This document shows positions 63,012 to 64,000 of a stretch of DNA of 64,000 nt, in pieces. The notes under the pieces were generated by a model. That model had not been told where the DNA came from and ran no database searches. It was given only the letters and a program-made list of their open reading frames with translations. The position numbers and the translations under genes were made by a program. Every line of letters begins with the position of its first letter. The first letter of the stretch is position 1. Origin of the DNA: Kalaharituber pfeilii (taxonomy: Eukaryota > Ascomycota > Pezizomycetes > Pezizales > Pezizaceae); contig WHUZ01000035.1 of NCBI GenBank assembly GCA_015179045.1, forward strand, positions 62,001 through 126,000. The letters run 5' to 3'.

Positions 63012-64000
63012 CTTGAACAAATAATATAAAATCAACGAAAGTATCAGAATATGATAGGCTGGAAGGAATAATAGATGATGACAGGTCTAAAGAATGTAAA
63101 CTGCAGGTCAAGGAAGAGCGGAGGGGGAGCGGGCTTTTTATTAGGCCCTGCCTAGCAGCTCGGTTACTCTGCACAGAACCTCTTGAGCTTGAAGTCCACA
63201 AGGCGTCGTTTCCCGTTTCAACCAGGCATACCTCGAGTAACCACACTCGATTTGTCTGTGTGCTACCCATAGGCTTGCCGAAAACATCATCATCATCAGG
63301 CTTATCTTTGCAGGGCAGAGGTCCGAGATGCTTACGAGCAGATTCGTGTCTTGACGCGGACAAACTCAGTCTTCTGGAGGGCCCTGCTGCCGCTACTATC
63401 TCCGATAGGGAAAAAACCTTCGACGTCAGCTCGAAGTTTTTATCTTGGATATTCCGCACAGTTACCCGTTTTGGTATCTCGTAGTAAATTAGGGTAAACG
63501 CAAGCAGGGACCAGACTGTAAGAGGGACGCTCATTCCCGCACAGATTTGTTTTGATCTTCATGGCAAACAGGTGCGGAAATTTGCTCTCAGTGGGCCATC
63601 GCTGCCCATTCACACGGAAATCGCAGTCCTTACTTTTACTTTTCTGCCCCCTTCTCCCCCCACCCCGGGATTGAACTATGTAGAAATTGAGCGTTTGCTG
63701 CTCCGAAGGCTCATTCGAAATGTTTAGCGAATCATTTTCAGGAAAGGGTTACCCTCTATCGCGGATCATTCTAATGCAAAGAAGGTTGGCGCCAAATAAC
63801 CCTGCAGGACACGGTGTCGGTACTTTGTTCCCGTGAAGGCTTCCCCTGGAGATCGGTGGCCCCCTTTTGAGACCGAGAACGTTACAGTGTAACGCTAAAG
63901 GTGAGCCCGACGTGGAACCGCTAACATGTTGAGAATTCCATTCGAAGGGCGAAGAATACGCCACGCGGGGCGCGAGGCAGTAGAGCTGAAACTGTCACAA
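63012..64000. other. Upstream of the secreted protein gene, window end
   Basis: Promoter side of the secreted-protein gene; on the minus strand a TATA-like aataaaaag lies about 130 nt upstream of the ATG (about 63136-63144). The rest has no supported frame. Confidence 0.45.

Overview
The window is nuclear DNA of a filamentous ascomycete (Pezizomycotina). Evidence: coding regions split by short GT-AG introns (mostly 45-140 nt, mode about 55) with CTAAC/CTGAC-type branch sites just upstream of the acceptor, and gene families typical of that group. About 14 genes in 64 kb, long non-coding gaps, many simple repeats and a non-autonomous DNA transposon suggest a fairly repeat-rich genome. A Pezizomycetes-like fungus would fit, but nothing here fixes the rank. 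No prokaryotic, plasmid, phage or CRISPR features were seen, and no rRNA or tRNA gene could be supported.

Left part (1-30 kb): a non-coding flank; two minus-strand genes (a RING-H2 E3-ligase-like protein and a DHA1-type MFS transporter with seven exons); a 9-kb gap with a 12-bp-period minisatellite, a 776-bp pogo-like MITE and an (ATTT)n tract; then three plus-strand genes (FYVE zinc-finger protein, a 708-residue orphan, and a Q-rich BTB/KCTD protein perhaps related to Whi2).

Middle part (30-50 kb): a class III aminotransferase gene broken by five apparent single-base losses; a convergent LCAT-like lipase gene with two more; a small conserved fungal gene with one more; a PHD-finger/AT-hook protein; a UPF0538 (C2orf76-like) protein; and a SAP18 homologue with an RG-rich tail. 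The frame breaks are nearly all one missing base in a G or C run, which suggests either base-calling errors or slippage decay.

Right part (50-64 kb): an AT-rich block and a zone of A/T-tailed repeats (51.7-54.1 kb), a vWA-domain protein carrying a recent in-frame tandem duplication of one exon plus one intron, a five-exon arsenite methyltransferase, and a secreted protein built from GYPT/AYPT and EDP-type tandem repeats.

The genes do not form an evident pathway or cluster. They are mostly housekeeping or regulatory genes (ubiquitin ligation, membrane signalling, chromatin, lipid hydrolysis, efflux, arsenic detoxification) scattered among repeats. Exon models were built by hand from splice signals and checked for frame closure. 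Every multi-exon gene called intact closes in frame.
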